DNA from: Acidobacteriota bacterium
Lineage (GTDB): Bacteria > Acidobacteriota > Thermoanaerobaculia > Thermoanaerobaculales > Thermoanaerobaculaceae
DNA: 35,580 nucleotides
Reading direction: 5' to 3'
Assembly: GCA_016213675.1 (NCBI GenBank)
Contig: JACQZW010000086.1
Span: 1 to 35,580, forward strand
Below are positions 15,277-22,568 of this stretch, one piece after another. The position numbers and the translations under genes were made by a program. Every line of letters begins with the position of its first letter. Positions within the stretch are counted from its first letter, which is position 1. The notes beneath the pieces are model-generated. The model saw only the letters and a program-made list of their open reading frames with translations. It did not search any database and was not told the DNA's origin.

Positions 15277-16187
15277 GCACGACCGCCGCCCTTACCCGCG
15301 GCGGCCGCGCCGAGGCGTGGGCGGGCCGGGCGTTCGTCGCGCCGGCGCTGCTCCTCATCGCCGTGTTCTTCCTCTTCCCCGTGCTCGCCGGGTTCCTGCT
15401 CTCGCTCACCGACTTCGACCTCTACGGCGTCGCCGACCCCTCGGCGGTGCGCGTCGTTGGCGCCGCGAACTACGCGGCGCTGCTGCGCTCGTCCGTGTTC
15501 TGGCGGGCGTTCGCCAACACCCTGGTGTTCGTCGTCGTCGGCGGTCCCCTGACCGTCGGCGCCGCCCTCGGCACCGCCGTGCTGGTCAGCGCCCGGGCGA
15601 CGAGGCTGCGCGGCCTGTTCCGCACCCTGCTCTTCGCGCCCGTCGTGGCGACGCTGGTGGCCGTCGCGGTGGTGTGGCGCTACCTCTACCACCCGCGCTT
15701 CGGCTTCCTCAACGAGTTGCTCGGCCTCGTCGGCATCGAGCCGGTCAACTGGCTCGGCGAGCCGAAGACCGCGATGCTCGCGATCATCCTGCTCGCCGTG
15801 TGGAAGAACTTCGGGTTCTCGATGGTCATCTTCGTCGCCGCCCTGCAGGCGATCCCCGAGCACCTCTACGAGGCGGCCCGCATCGACGGCGCCAACGCTT
15901 GGCAGCAGTTCCGCCGCATCACCGTGCCGCTGTTGGGGCCGACGTTCCTGTTCGTCGGCGTGACCACCGCGATCGGCTACTTCCAGCTCTTCTCCGAGCC
16001 GTACGTGCTGACCAGCGGCACCGGCGGCCCGCTCGACGCGACGCTGTCGGTCGTCCTCCACATGTACAAGGAGGGCTTCCGCTGGTGGAACATCGGCTAC
16101 GCCGCCTCGGTCGCGTTCGTGCTCTTCGCGGTCATTCTCGTCTTCACGCTCCTCCAGCTCCGGCTGCGCCCACGAGGTGAGCGGTGA
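15273..16187 (+). CDS. ABC sugar transporter permease 1 (MalF/UgpA type)
   Basis: The 304-residue inner-membrane permease has about six helices. The cytoplasmic EAA loop that docks the ATPase reads [23 protein letters not shown]. The GTG at 15273 overlaps the binding-protein stop (GTGA), and the stop in turn overlaps the second permease. It should form a heterodimer with that permease. The ATP-binding subunit is not encoded anywhere in this window, so a shared MsmK/UgpC-type ATPase elsewhere is implied. Confidence 0.92.
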   Translation: MSTTAALTRGGRAEAWAGRAFVAPALLLIAVFFLFPVLAGFLLSLTDFDLYGVADPSAVRVVGAANYAALLRSSVFWRAFANTLVFVVVGGPLTVGAALGTAVLVSARATRLRGLFRTLLFAPVVATLVAVAVVWRYLYHPRFGFLNELLGLVGIEPVNWLGEPKTAMLAIILLAVWKNFGFSMVIFVAALQAIPEHLYEAARIDGANAWQQFRRITVPLLGPTFLFVGVTTAIGYFQLFSEPYVLTSGTGGPLDATLSVVLHMYKEGFRWWNIGYAASVAFVLFAVILVFTLLQLRLRPRGER

Positions 16188-17005
16188 GCCGGCGCTGGAG
16201 CAGCGTGCTCGTCCACACGGTGCTCGTCGCCCTCACAGCCGCGACGCTGTTCCCGCTCCTGTGGATGGTCTCGGCGTCGCTGATGGCGACCGGCGAGTCG
16301 ATGAGCACGCCACCGCCCCTGCTGCCGGCCTCGCCCACGCTCGCCCACTACCGCGACCTCTTCGAGCGGCTGTCACTCGGCCGCTCGCTCGCCAACTCGA
16401 CGCTCATCGCCTGCCTCGCCACCTTCTTCTCGCTGCTCTTCAACTCGCTGGCCGGCTACGCCTTCGCCAAGTTGCGCTTCCCCGGCCGCGAGCGGATCTT
16501 CGCCGGCCTGCTCGCGCTCCTCGTCATCCCGGCCCAGGTCGCGATGCTGCCGCTCTTCCTGCTGCTGCGCACGATGGGCCTGGTCAACACCGTGTGGGGC
16601 GTGGTCATCCCGTCGATGGCGGGGATCTTCGGCATCTTCCTGGTCCGCCAGTACGCCCGCTCGATCCCCGACGAGCTGCTCGACGCCGCCCGCGTCGACG
16701 GCGCCTCGGAGTGGCGGATCTACCGCTCGGTCGTGCTCCCGCTGCTCCGCCCGATCCTCGTCACCCTCGCGACGTTCACCTTCATGGGCACCTGGAACGA
16801 CTTCATGTGGCCGCTCATCGTGCTCACCGACGACAGCCGCTACACCCTGCCGGTGGCGCTCGCCAACCTGCTCGGCGAGCACGCCCAGGACACCGAGCTG
16901 ATGATGGCCGGCGCGGTGCTCACGGTGCTGCCGGTGCTCGCCCTGTTCGCGGTGCTGCAGCGCCAGTACATCGCCGGCATCACGGCGGGGGGGGTGAAGG
17001 AGTGA
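16184..17005 (+). CDS. ABC sugar transporter permease 2 (MalG/UgpE type)
   Basis: The 273-residue inner-membrane permease is the partner of the preceding gene. The EAA loop is [24 protein letters not shown], and the typical [15 protein letters not shown] block is present. It ends with [15 protein letters not shown], the usual MalG-type ending. The GTG start overlaps the upstream stop as GTGA, and its own TGA overlaps the GTG of the next gene in the same way, so expression is coupled on both sides. Confidence 0.93.
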   Translation: MSRRWSSVLVHTVLVALTAATLFPLLWMVSASLMATGESMSTPPPLLPASPTLAHYRDLFERLSLGRSLANSTLIACLATFFSLLFNSLAGYAFAKLRFPGRERIFAGLLALLVIPAQVAMLPLFLLLRTMGLVNTVWGVVIPSMAGIFGIFLVRQYARSIPDELLDAARVDGASEWRIYRSVVLPLLRPILVTLATFTFMGTWNDFMWPLIVLTDDSRYTLPVALANLLGEHAQDTELMMAGAVLTVLPVLALFAVLQRQYIAGITAGGVKE

Positions 17006-20000
17006 AGGGCTTGGGGCTTGGGGCTTGGGGCCTGAGGCTTGAGGCTTGGGGCTTGAGGAGCGCCGCGTGCGTGGCGCTGCTGATCGTGGCGGGGGCAGCA
17101 GAGGCGCAGACGACCGTCCTCGACGACTTCGAGACCCTCGAGGGGTGGAGGGCGGCACCGGCGGACGGCGTCAAGCTCGCGATCACGCAGGGCGCCGGGT
17201 TCGCGGGATCGGGGATGCGCCTCGACTACGACTTCCAGGGTCACGCCGGCTGGGCGATCGCGCGCAAGTCGTTCCCGCTCGACCTGCCCGAGAACTGGGA
17301 GTTCAGCTTTCGCCTCGGCGGGCAGCCGTGCAGGCAGACCATCGAGTTCAAGCTCCTCGACCCGTCGGGCGAGAACGTCTGGTGGTCGGTGCGCCGCGAT
17401 TTCCAGATCACCGCCGAATGGCAACGCATCGTCGTGAAGAAGCGGCACGTGACCTTCGCCTGGGGGCCTGCTGGCGGGGGCGAGATCAGGAACCTGGGGA
17501 CCCTCGAGATCGCGATCGTGGCCAGCGAGGGTGGGGCCGGATCGGTGTGGCTCGACGACCTCACGTACACGCCGAGGCCGCCACCGCACCCGTACACCGC
17601 CACGCCAGTCGTCACGGCCTCGTCGGCCGCGGAGGGCCGCGAGCCGGCGCTGGCCACGGACGGCCTGGCGGCGACGCTGTGGCGACCCGCGCCCGGCGCG
17701 GCAAGCCCGCACTGGCTGACTATCGACTTCGGAGAGCGTCGTGAGTTGGGCGGCCTGATCGTCGATTGGGACGGGATGAACGTCCCGCAAGGCTTTGAGG
17801 TGCAGACCTCGGAAGACGGTGCCGGGTGGACCACAGTGGGGCGCGTGAACGCAGCCCACGGCATCCGGTCGTACGTGTCGCTCCCGGAAGCCGACACCCG
17901 CTGGCTGCGCCTGGTCCTCCACACGACGGGACGGAACGGGGTCGGCCTCCGCGAAGCCGCGGTGCAGCCGATCGAGTTCACGCTCACGCCCAACGACTTC
18001 ATCATTGCGATCGCGAAGGACGCGCGGCGCGGGCTCTACCCGCGCGCCTTCCTCGGCGAAATGACGAGCTGGACACTGGTCGGATCGAGCCCGGGTGGGG
18101 CGTGGCGCGGGCTGCTCTCCGCGGACGGCGCGTTCGAACCGGCGCCGCGCTCGTACTCGCTCGAGCCGTTTGTCTGGCTCGATGGGCGCCTCGTCACCTG
18201 GGCCGACGTCACGACGACCCAGACGCTGCTCGACGGACACCTACCGATCCCGACCGTGGCGTGGACGCACCCGAGGTTCACCCTCGAGATCACGGCCGTG
18301 AGCCTCGGGGCCAAGGCGAGTCAGGTCGGCTACCGGCTGACGAACCGGACCGGCGCGCCGATCACGCCGCGGCTGTTTGTCGCCCTTCGTCCCTTCCAGG
18401 TCAACCCTCCGACGCAGTTCCTCAATGCCCCCGGAGGCGTCATCACGACAAGTCCAGCGATCGACTGTGCGCCGTTCGGGTTCTGGGACAACTGGCCGCC
18501 TCACGGGTCTGCGACCTGGCTCGCCGCCGCCGTGCCCGCGCCCGACCGGTGCGGCGTTGCCAGCCTCGATGGCGGCGACATCGCCTGGTACCTCCGTTCC
18601 GGTCTACTTCCCGAAGGCACTGGCTGGGCGGCAACGCTCACGTCGGCCGCGCTGCAATGGGACCATGAGCTCCTGGCAAACGAGTCCTTCGTTGCCACTC
18701 TCACGGTCCCATTTGAAATCGACCAGGGAATCCTTCATCGCGGGTCCATCAAGAGCGTCTTCCAAGAGTTCTCTCACCACTCCGAGCAACTGGCCGCGGT
18801 AGCCGAAGGTTGGCGCGAGCGGCTGTCGCGGGTGGGGATCACGGTGCCGGCGGCGGGGCGGGAGCACCTCGACACGCTGCGCGCCAGCGAGGCGTACATG
18901 CTGATCAACCGCGACGGGCCGGCGCTCCAGCCGGGGGCGCGCTCGTACCGGCGGTCGTGGATCCGCGACGGGGCGATGATGGCGGCGGCGCTGCTCCGCC
19001 TCGGCCACGAGGACGAGGTCAAGGCGTACGCCCGCTGGTTTTCCGCCCACCAGTACCCCGACGGCAAGGTGCCGTGCTGCGTCGACGCGCGGGGCGCCGA
19101 CCCGGTGCCCGAGAACGACGCCGACGGCGAGCTGATCTTCCTCGTTGCCGAGACGACCCGCCTCACCGGCGACACCGCGTTCGCCGCAGAGCTGTGGCCG
19201 CACGTCGCGGCCGCGATCGCCCACCTCGACACGCTGCGGGCCCAGCGCCGCACCGAGGCCTATCGCACCCCCGAGAAGCTCGTCTTCTACGGCCTCATGC
19301 CCGAGTCGATCTCCCACGAGGGGTACTCGACGAAGCCGATGCACTCGTACTGGGACGACTTCTGGGCGCTGCGCGGCTACACCGACGCCGCCGCGCTCGC
19401 CGCCGAGCTCGGCGAGCCCGACGAGGCCGCGCGCATCGCCGCGTCGCGCGACGAGCTCCGCGCCGACCTCCTCGCCTCGATTGAGCGGGCGATGGCGGCG
19501 CACGGCATCGACTACATCCCCGGCTGCGCCGAGCTCGGCGACTTCGACGCCACCTCGACGACGGTCGCCCTCGCCCCGACCGCGGCCGACGCGTTCCTCC
19601 CCCCCGCCGCCGTCGAGCGGACGTTCGAGAAGTACTGGGAGAACTTCGTCGCCCGCCGCGACGCCGTGAAGCCCTGGGAGAACTACACGCCGTACGAGCT
19701 GCGCACCGTCGGCACCTTCGTCCGCCTCGGGTGGCGCGACCGCGCCCACGAGCTGCTCGACTTCTTCCTCGCCGACCGGATGCCGCCCGGCTGGCGGCAG
19801 TGGCCGGAGATCGTCTGGCACGACCGGAAGACCGCGCGCTTCCTCGGCGACCTGCCACACACGTGGGTCGGCTCCGACTACGTCCGCTCGTTCCTCGACA
19901 TGCTCGCCTGGGAGCGGGAGCGCGACGGGGCGCTCGTCATTGCCGCCGGCGTGCCCGCCGCCTGGCTCGGCGAGGGCGGCGTCGGGGTGCGCGACCTGCG

Positions 20001-20244
20001 CACCCGCTGGGGCAGGCTGACGTACACGTTGCGCGAGGAGGTCGGCGCGATCCGCTTCTCCCTCGCCCCGGGGCTCCGGCTCCCGCCCGGCGGCGTCGTG
20101 CTGCGCGCCCCGCTCGCCGCAGCGCCCATGACCGTGACCGTCAACGGCGCCCCGGCGACGCCCGGCGCCGACGGCGAGGTCGGCGTCCGCACCGTCCCCG
20201 CCGAGGTCGTGATCCGCCTTCTCGGTGCAGGAGGCTCGCAGTGA
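17002..20244 (+). CDS. Large secreted multidomain glycosidase-like protein: sugar-binding, discoidin and (alpha/alpha)6 domains
   Basis: The 1080-residue protein starts at GTG 17002, inside the permease stop. The signal peptide (1-36, ending GAAEAQ) is encoded by a heptamer array. Residues 37-195 look like a CBM11-type beta-sandwich ([11 protein letters not shown] to [11 protein letters not shown]). Residues 200-323 are a discoidin (F5/8 type C) domain. Residues 326-590 form a beta super-sandwich ([18 protein letters not shown]). From about 610 there is a six-hairpin (alpha/alpha)6 glycosidase domain with [27 protein letters not shown] and [18 protein letters not shown]. The overall plan resembles trehalase/GH15-like clan enzymes, but I do not recognise a characterised family. 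Codon use changes sharply near 18820, at the start of the catalytic domain. The catalytic residues are not assigned; the acidic RDG and ADGE motifs are candidates. Confidence 0.75.
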   Translation: MKGLGLGAWGLRLEAWGLRSAACVALLIVAGAAEAQTTVLDDFETLEGWRAAPADGVKLAITQGAGFAGSGMRLDYDFQGHAGWAIARKSFPLDLPENWEFSFRLGGQPCRQTIEFKLLDPSGENVWWSVRRDFQITAEWQRIVVKKRHVTFAWGPAGGGEIRNLGTLEIAIVASEGGAGSVWLDDLTYTPRPPPHPYTATPVVTASSAAEGREPALATDGLAATLWRPAPGAASPHWLTIDFGERRELGGLIVDWDGMNVPQGFEVQTSEDGAGWTTVGRVNAAHGIRSYVSLPEADTRWLRLVLHTTGRNGVGLREAAVQPIEFTLTPNDFIIAIAKDARRGLYPRAFLGEMTSWTLVGSSPGGAWRGLLSADGAFEPAPRSYSLEPFVWLDGRLVTWADVTTTQTLLDGHLPIPTVAWTHPRFTLEITAVSLGAKASQVGYRLTNRTGAPITPRLFVALRPFQVNPPTQFLNAPGGVITTSPAIDCAPFGFWDNWPPHGSATWLAAAVPAPDRCGVASLDGGDIAWYLRSGLLPEGTGWAATLTSAALQWDHELLANESFVATLTVPFEIDQGILHRGSIKSVFQEFSHHSEQLAAVAEGWRERLSRVGITVPAAGREHLDTLRASEAYMLINRDGPALQPGARSYRRSWIRDGAMMAAALLRLGHEDEVKAYARWFSAHQYPDGKVPCCVDARGADPVPENDADGELIFLVAETTRLTGDTAFAAELWPHVAAAIAHLDTLRAQRRTEAYRTPEKLVFYGLMPESISHEGYSTKPMHSYWDDFWALRGYTDAAALAAELGEPDEAARIAASRDELRADLLASIERAMAAHGIDYIPGCAELGDFDATSTTVALAPTAADAFLPPAAVERTFEKYWENFVARRDAVKPWENYTPYELRTVGTFVRLGWRDRAHELLDFFLADRMPPGWRQWPEIVWHDRKTARFLGDLPHTWVGSDYVRSFLDMLAWERERDGALVIAAGVPAAWLGEGGVGVRDLRTRWGRLTYTLREEVGAIRFSLAPGLRLPPGGVVLRAPLAAAPMTVTVNGAPATPGADGEVGVRTVPAEVVIRLLGAGGSQ
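17007..17055. repeat. Heptamer tandem array (GGGCTTG)x7 inside a signal peptide
   Basis: Seven 7-bp units (GGGCTTG, with GGGCCTG and AGGCTTG variants) occupy codons 2-18 of the 1080-residue protein. Because 7 is not a multiple of 3, the array reads through all three phases, giving a seven-residue protein period ([14 protein letters not shown]). It supplies the hydrophobic early part of the signal peptide. Confidence 0.9.
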
Positions 20245-20269
20245 CCTCGCCTGCCAGGAAATCGGTTGC

Positions 20270-20333
20270 TGTGGAGCGCGCCCTCCGGGCGTGCTCACCG
20301 AGAGACGAGCACGCGCGGAGCGCGCGCTCCACA
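20270..20333. repeat. Palindromic repeat element, copy 1
   Basis: Two 27-base arms (20270-20296 and 20307-20333) pair at 25 of 27 positions around a 10-base loop. Each arm contains its own GGAGCGCGCGCTCC-like palindrome. The outer ends are TGTGGAGCGCG. It lies between the 1080-residue gene and the downstream hydrolase. A second copy begins at 35521, so it is a dispersed element like REP or a small MITE. No transposase is nearby. Confidence 0.85.
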
Positions 20334-20347
20334 GAAGAAGGCGCGCG

Positions 20348-21133
20348 ATGATCGCCCGCACCCTCCTCGCGGGCGGGACCGCGGTGCTCGCGCTGGGTTG
20401 CGCGGCGGCGAGGCCGGCGGCCGAGCGCGGGTTCCTGCTCCGCGACCTGCGCGTCGGCGAGCGGACCTACCTCTACGCCCTCTACGTGCCGCGCGGCTAC
20501 TCCGCCGATCGCGCGTGGCCGCTCGTGGTTTTCCTCCACGGCCGCGGCGAGAGCGGCACCGACGGCTCCAAGCAGATCGCCCAGGGCCTGCCGGCCGCGC
20601 TCCAGTGGGACGCCGCGCGCTGGCCGGCGCTCGTCCTGGCACCCCAGAAGCCCGACGAGGACAGCGAGTGGGAGCAGCACGAGGCCGCGGTGATGGCGAT
20701 GATCGCGCAGGTCCGCCGGGAGCTCCGCGTCGATCCCGACCGCGTCGCGCTCACCGGGCTCTCACAGGGCGGCCACGGGACCTGGGTGCTCGGCGCCCGG
20801 CATCCGGATCTGTGGTCGGCGCTCGTCCCGGTGTGCGGTTACGCCGGCGCGCGCCGCGGCGCCGCGGGACCGGGGCTGGCGCCGCCGTTCGAGGGCGGCC
20901 CGGAGGAGCTCGCGGCGCCGCTCGCCGACGTGCCGGTGTGGGCGTTCCACGGCGAGGACGACGACATCGGGCCCGCCACCGAGACCCGCGCGATGGCGGC
21001 GGCGATCACGGCCGCCGGCGGCAGCGTGAAGGCGACGGTCTACCCCGGCGTGAACCACGGCTCGTGGGACCGCGCCTACCGGGAGGAGGGGCTCCCCGCC
21101 TTCCTCCTCGCCCCGCGACGGGGGCGCCGATGA
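20348..21133 (+). CDS. Alpha/beta-hydrolase lipoprotein (PHB-depolymerase/peptidase-like esterase)
   Basis: The 261-residue serine hydrolase has a lipoprotein-like signal (ALGC, Cys18). The nucleophile is Ser139 in TGLSQGGHGTW, with an oxyanion block VVFLHGRGESG. The acid is likely one of the Asp residues in HGEDDDIGP, and the His is in PGVNHGSWD. It resembles the predicted-peptidase/phospholipase-carboxylesterase group often found beside polysaccharide genes, where members remove ester groups. The ATG at 20348 lacks a strong ribosome site. It is separated from the previous gene by the palindromic element, which may reduce coupling. It converges with the GH1 gene with a 14-base gap. The substrate is unknown. 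Confidence 0.75.
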   Translation: MIARTLLAGGTAVLALGCAAARPAAERGFLLRDLRVGERTYLYALYVPRGYSADRAWPLVVFLHGRGESGTDGSKQIAQGLPAALQWDAARWPALVLAPQKPDEDSEWEQHEAAVMAMIAQVRRELRVDPDRVALTGLSQGGHGTWVLGARHPDLWSALVPVCGYAGARRGAAGPGLAPPFEGGPEELAAPLADVPVWAFHGEDDDIGPATETRAMAAAITAAGGSVKATVYPGVNHGSWDRAYREEGLPAFLLAPRRGRR

Positions 21134-21147
21134 GCGGGTCGCCCGGC

Positions 21148-22494
21148 TCAGGCGAGGCAGGCGCCGTGGCTCGCAATGACCTCGGCGTAGAAGCGACCCG
21201 ACGCCTTGACCGTCCGGCGCTGCGTCGCGTAGTCGACGTGGACGATGCCGAAGCGCTTCGAGAACCCGTGGTTCCACTCGAAGTTGTCGAGCAGCGACCA
21301 GACGTGGTAGCCGCGCAGGTCGACGCCGGCGGCGATCGCGCGGTGGGCCGCGCGGAGGTGCTCGCGCAGGTAGCCGACGCGCAGCGGGTCGTCGATCACC
21401 CCCGCGACGGCCGGCGGGTCGGGGTAGGCGGCGCCGTTCTCCGTAATGTAGAGCGGCACGTCACCGTAGCGGTTCTTGACCCAGGTGAGGCAGTCGAACA
21501 GCCCCTGCGGGAAGACCTCCCAGCCGATGTCGGTGTGCGGCGCGCCGTCCTGGTGGACCCGGCTCGCCCGGTACGGCAAGGCGTCGGGGTCGTCGCGCAT
21601 GACGCCGCGGGTGTAGTAGTTGATGCCGAGGAAGTCGAGCTCCCGCCGCACCGAGGCGGCGACTGCGGCGGCGTCCGCCGGCCACGCCTCGCCGAACAGC
21701 GCGGGCAGCTCGTCGGGCGTTCGGCCGAGCAGCGCCATGTCGAGGTAGAGCCGGTTCATCTCGGCCGCGGAACGGGCCGTCGCCGCCAGATCTTCGGGGC
21801 GCTCGCTGGCTGGGTACTTGGGCTCGAGGTTGACGACCAGGCCGATCGCGTGCCGCCCGTCGGCACGGTAGGCGTCGACCGCGGCGGCGTGGGCGCGCAT
21901 CAGGTTGAACGAAGCGCGCACCGCCTCCCCGGCATCGTGATGCCCCGGGGCGAGGCCGCCGAACAGGTAGCCGCCGTCGGAGACCACCCACGGCTCGTTG
22001 AGCGTCGCCCAGAACCGCACCTCGCCGTCGAGGGCGCGGAACAGCACGTCGGCGTAGTCGGCGAACCACCCCGCGACGTCGGGGTTGGTCCAGCCGCCGC
22101 GGTCGTCGAGCGCCGACGGCAGGTCCCAGTGGTAGAGGGTGGCGAACGGCTCGATCCCGGCCTCGCGCAGCGCCCCGACGAGGCGGCGGTAGAAGTCGAG
22201 CCCCTTCTGGTTGACGCGGCCGGTGCCCTCGGGCAGCACCCTGCCCCACGCCACGCTGAAGCGGTACGAGGTCAGGCCCAGCTCGCGCATCAGCGCGACG
22301 TCGGCGCGGAACCGGCGGTAGTGGTCGCAGGCCACGTCGCCGGTGTCGCCGTCGGTCACGCGGCCCGGGGTGTGGCTGAAGCGGTGCCAGATCGACGGCC
22401 CGGCGCCGTCGGCCAGGGGCGACCCCTCGACCTGGTACGCCGAGGTGGCGGCGCCCCACAGGAAACCGTCGGGGAAGCGGAACGGGATCGACAC
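21148..22494 (-). CDS. GH1 beta-glucosidase
   Basis: The 448-residue GH1 enzyme has the N-terminal signature FRFPDGFLWGAATSAYQVEG, acid/base Glu167 in ATLNEPWV and nucleophile Glu352 in YITENGAAY. The C-terminal block LLDNFEWNHGFSKRFGIVHV is also typical. There is no signal peptide, so it acts in the cytoplasm and would hydrolyse imported beta-linked disaccharides to glucose. The start is GTG 22494 with an ideal GGAGGT site seven bases upstream; an ATG farther upstream would include the intergenic region. It is transcribed divergently from the GH94 gene, 74 bases apart, and convergently with the hydrolase gene. Confidence 0.95.
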   Translation of the reverse strand: MSIPFRFPDGFLWGAATSAYQVEGSPLADGAGPSIWHRFSHTPGRVTDGDTGDVACDHYRRFRADVALMRELGLTSYRFSVAWGRVLPEGTGRVNQKGLDFYRRLVGALREAGIEPFATLYHWDLPSALDDRGGWTNPDVAGWFADYADVLFRALDGEVRFWATLNEPWVVSDGGYLFGGLAPGHHDAGEAVRASFNLMRAHAAAVDAYRADGRHAIGLVVNLEPKYPASERPEDLAATARSAAEMNRLYLDMALLGRTPDELPALFGEAWPADAAAVAASVRRELDFLGINYYTRGVMRDDPDALPYRASRVHQDGAPHTDIGWEVFPQGLFDCLTWVKNRYGDVPLYITENGAAYPDPPAVAGVIDDPLRVGYLREHLRAAHRAIAAGVDLRGYHVWSLLDNFEWNHGFSKRFGIVHVDYATQRRTVKASGRFYAEVIASHGACLA

Positions 22495-22522
22495 GGGCGA
22501 CCTCCACGGCACGGACGACCCG

Positions 22523-22531
22523 ACGATAGCA
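22523..22531 (-). promoter_or_regulatory. Possible extended -10 for the GH1 gene
   Basis: On the minus strand, TGCTATCGT has the TGn extension and a TATnnT core, about 30 bases upstream of the GH1 start. No good -35 is visible. The divergent GH94 promoter could not be identified in the same 74-base gap, and neither could a copy of the LacI-type operator. Confidence 0.25.
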
Positions 22532-22568
22532 CGCAGCCACCTGTCCTTTCGAGCACTCGGAGCACGCC

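Noticed and set aside
22495..22568. A second LacI-type operator between the GH1 and GH94 genes
   Set aside because: I searched by eye for AACGTT-centred palindromes and found none, so control of GH1 and GH94 by the same regulator is unsupported at sequence level.
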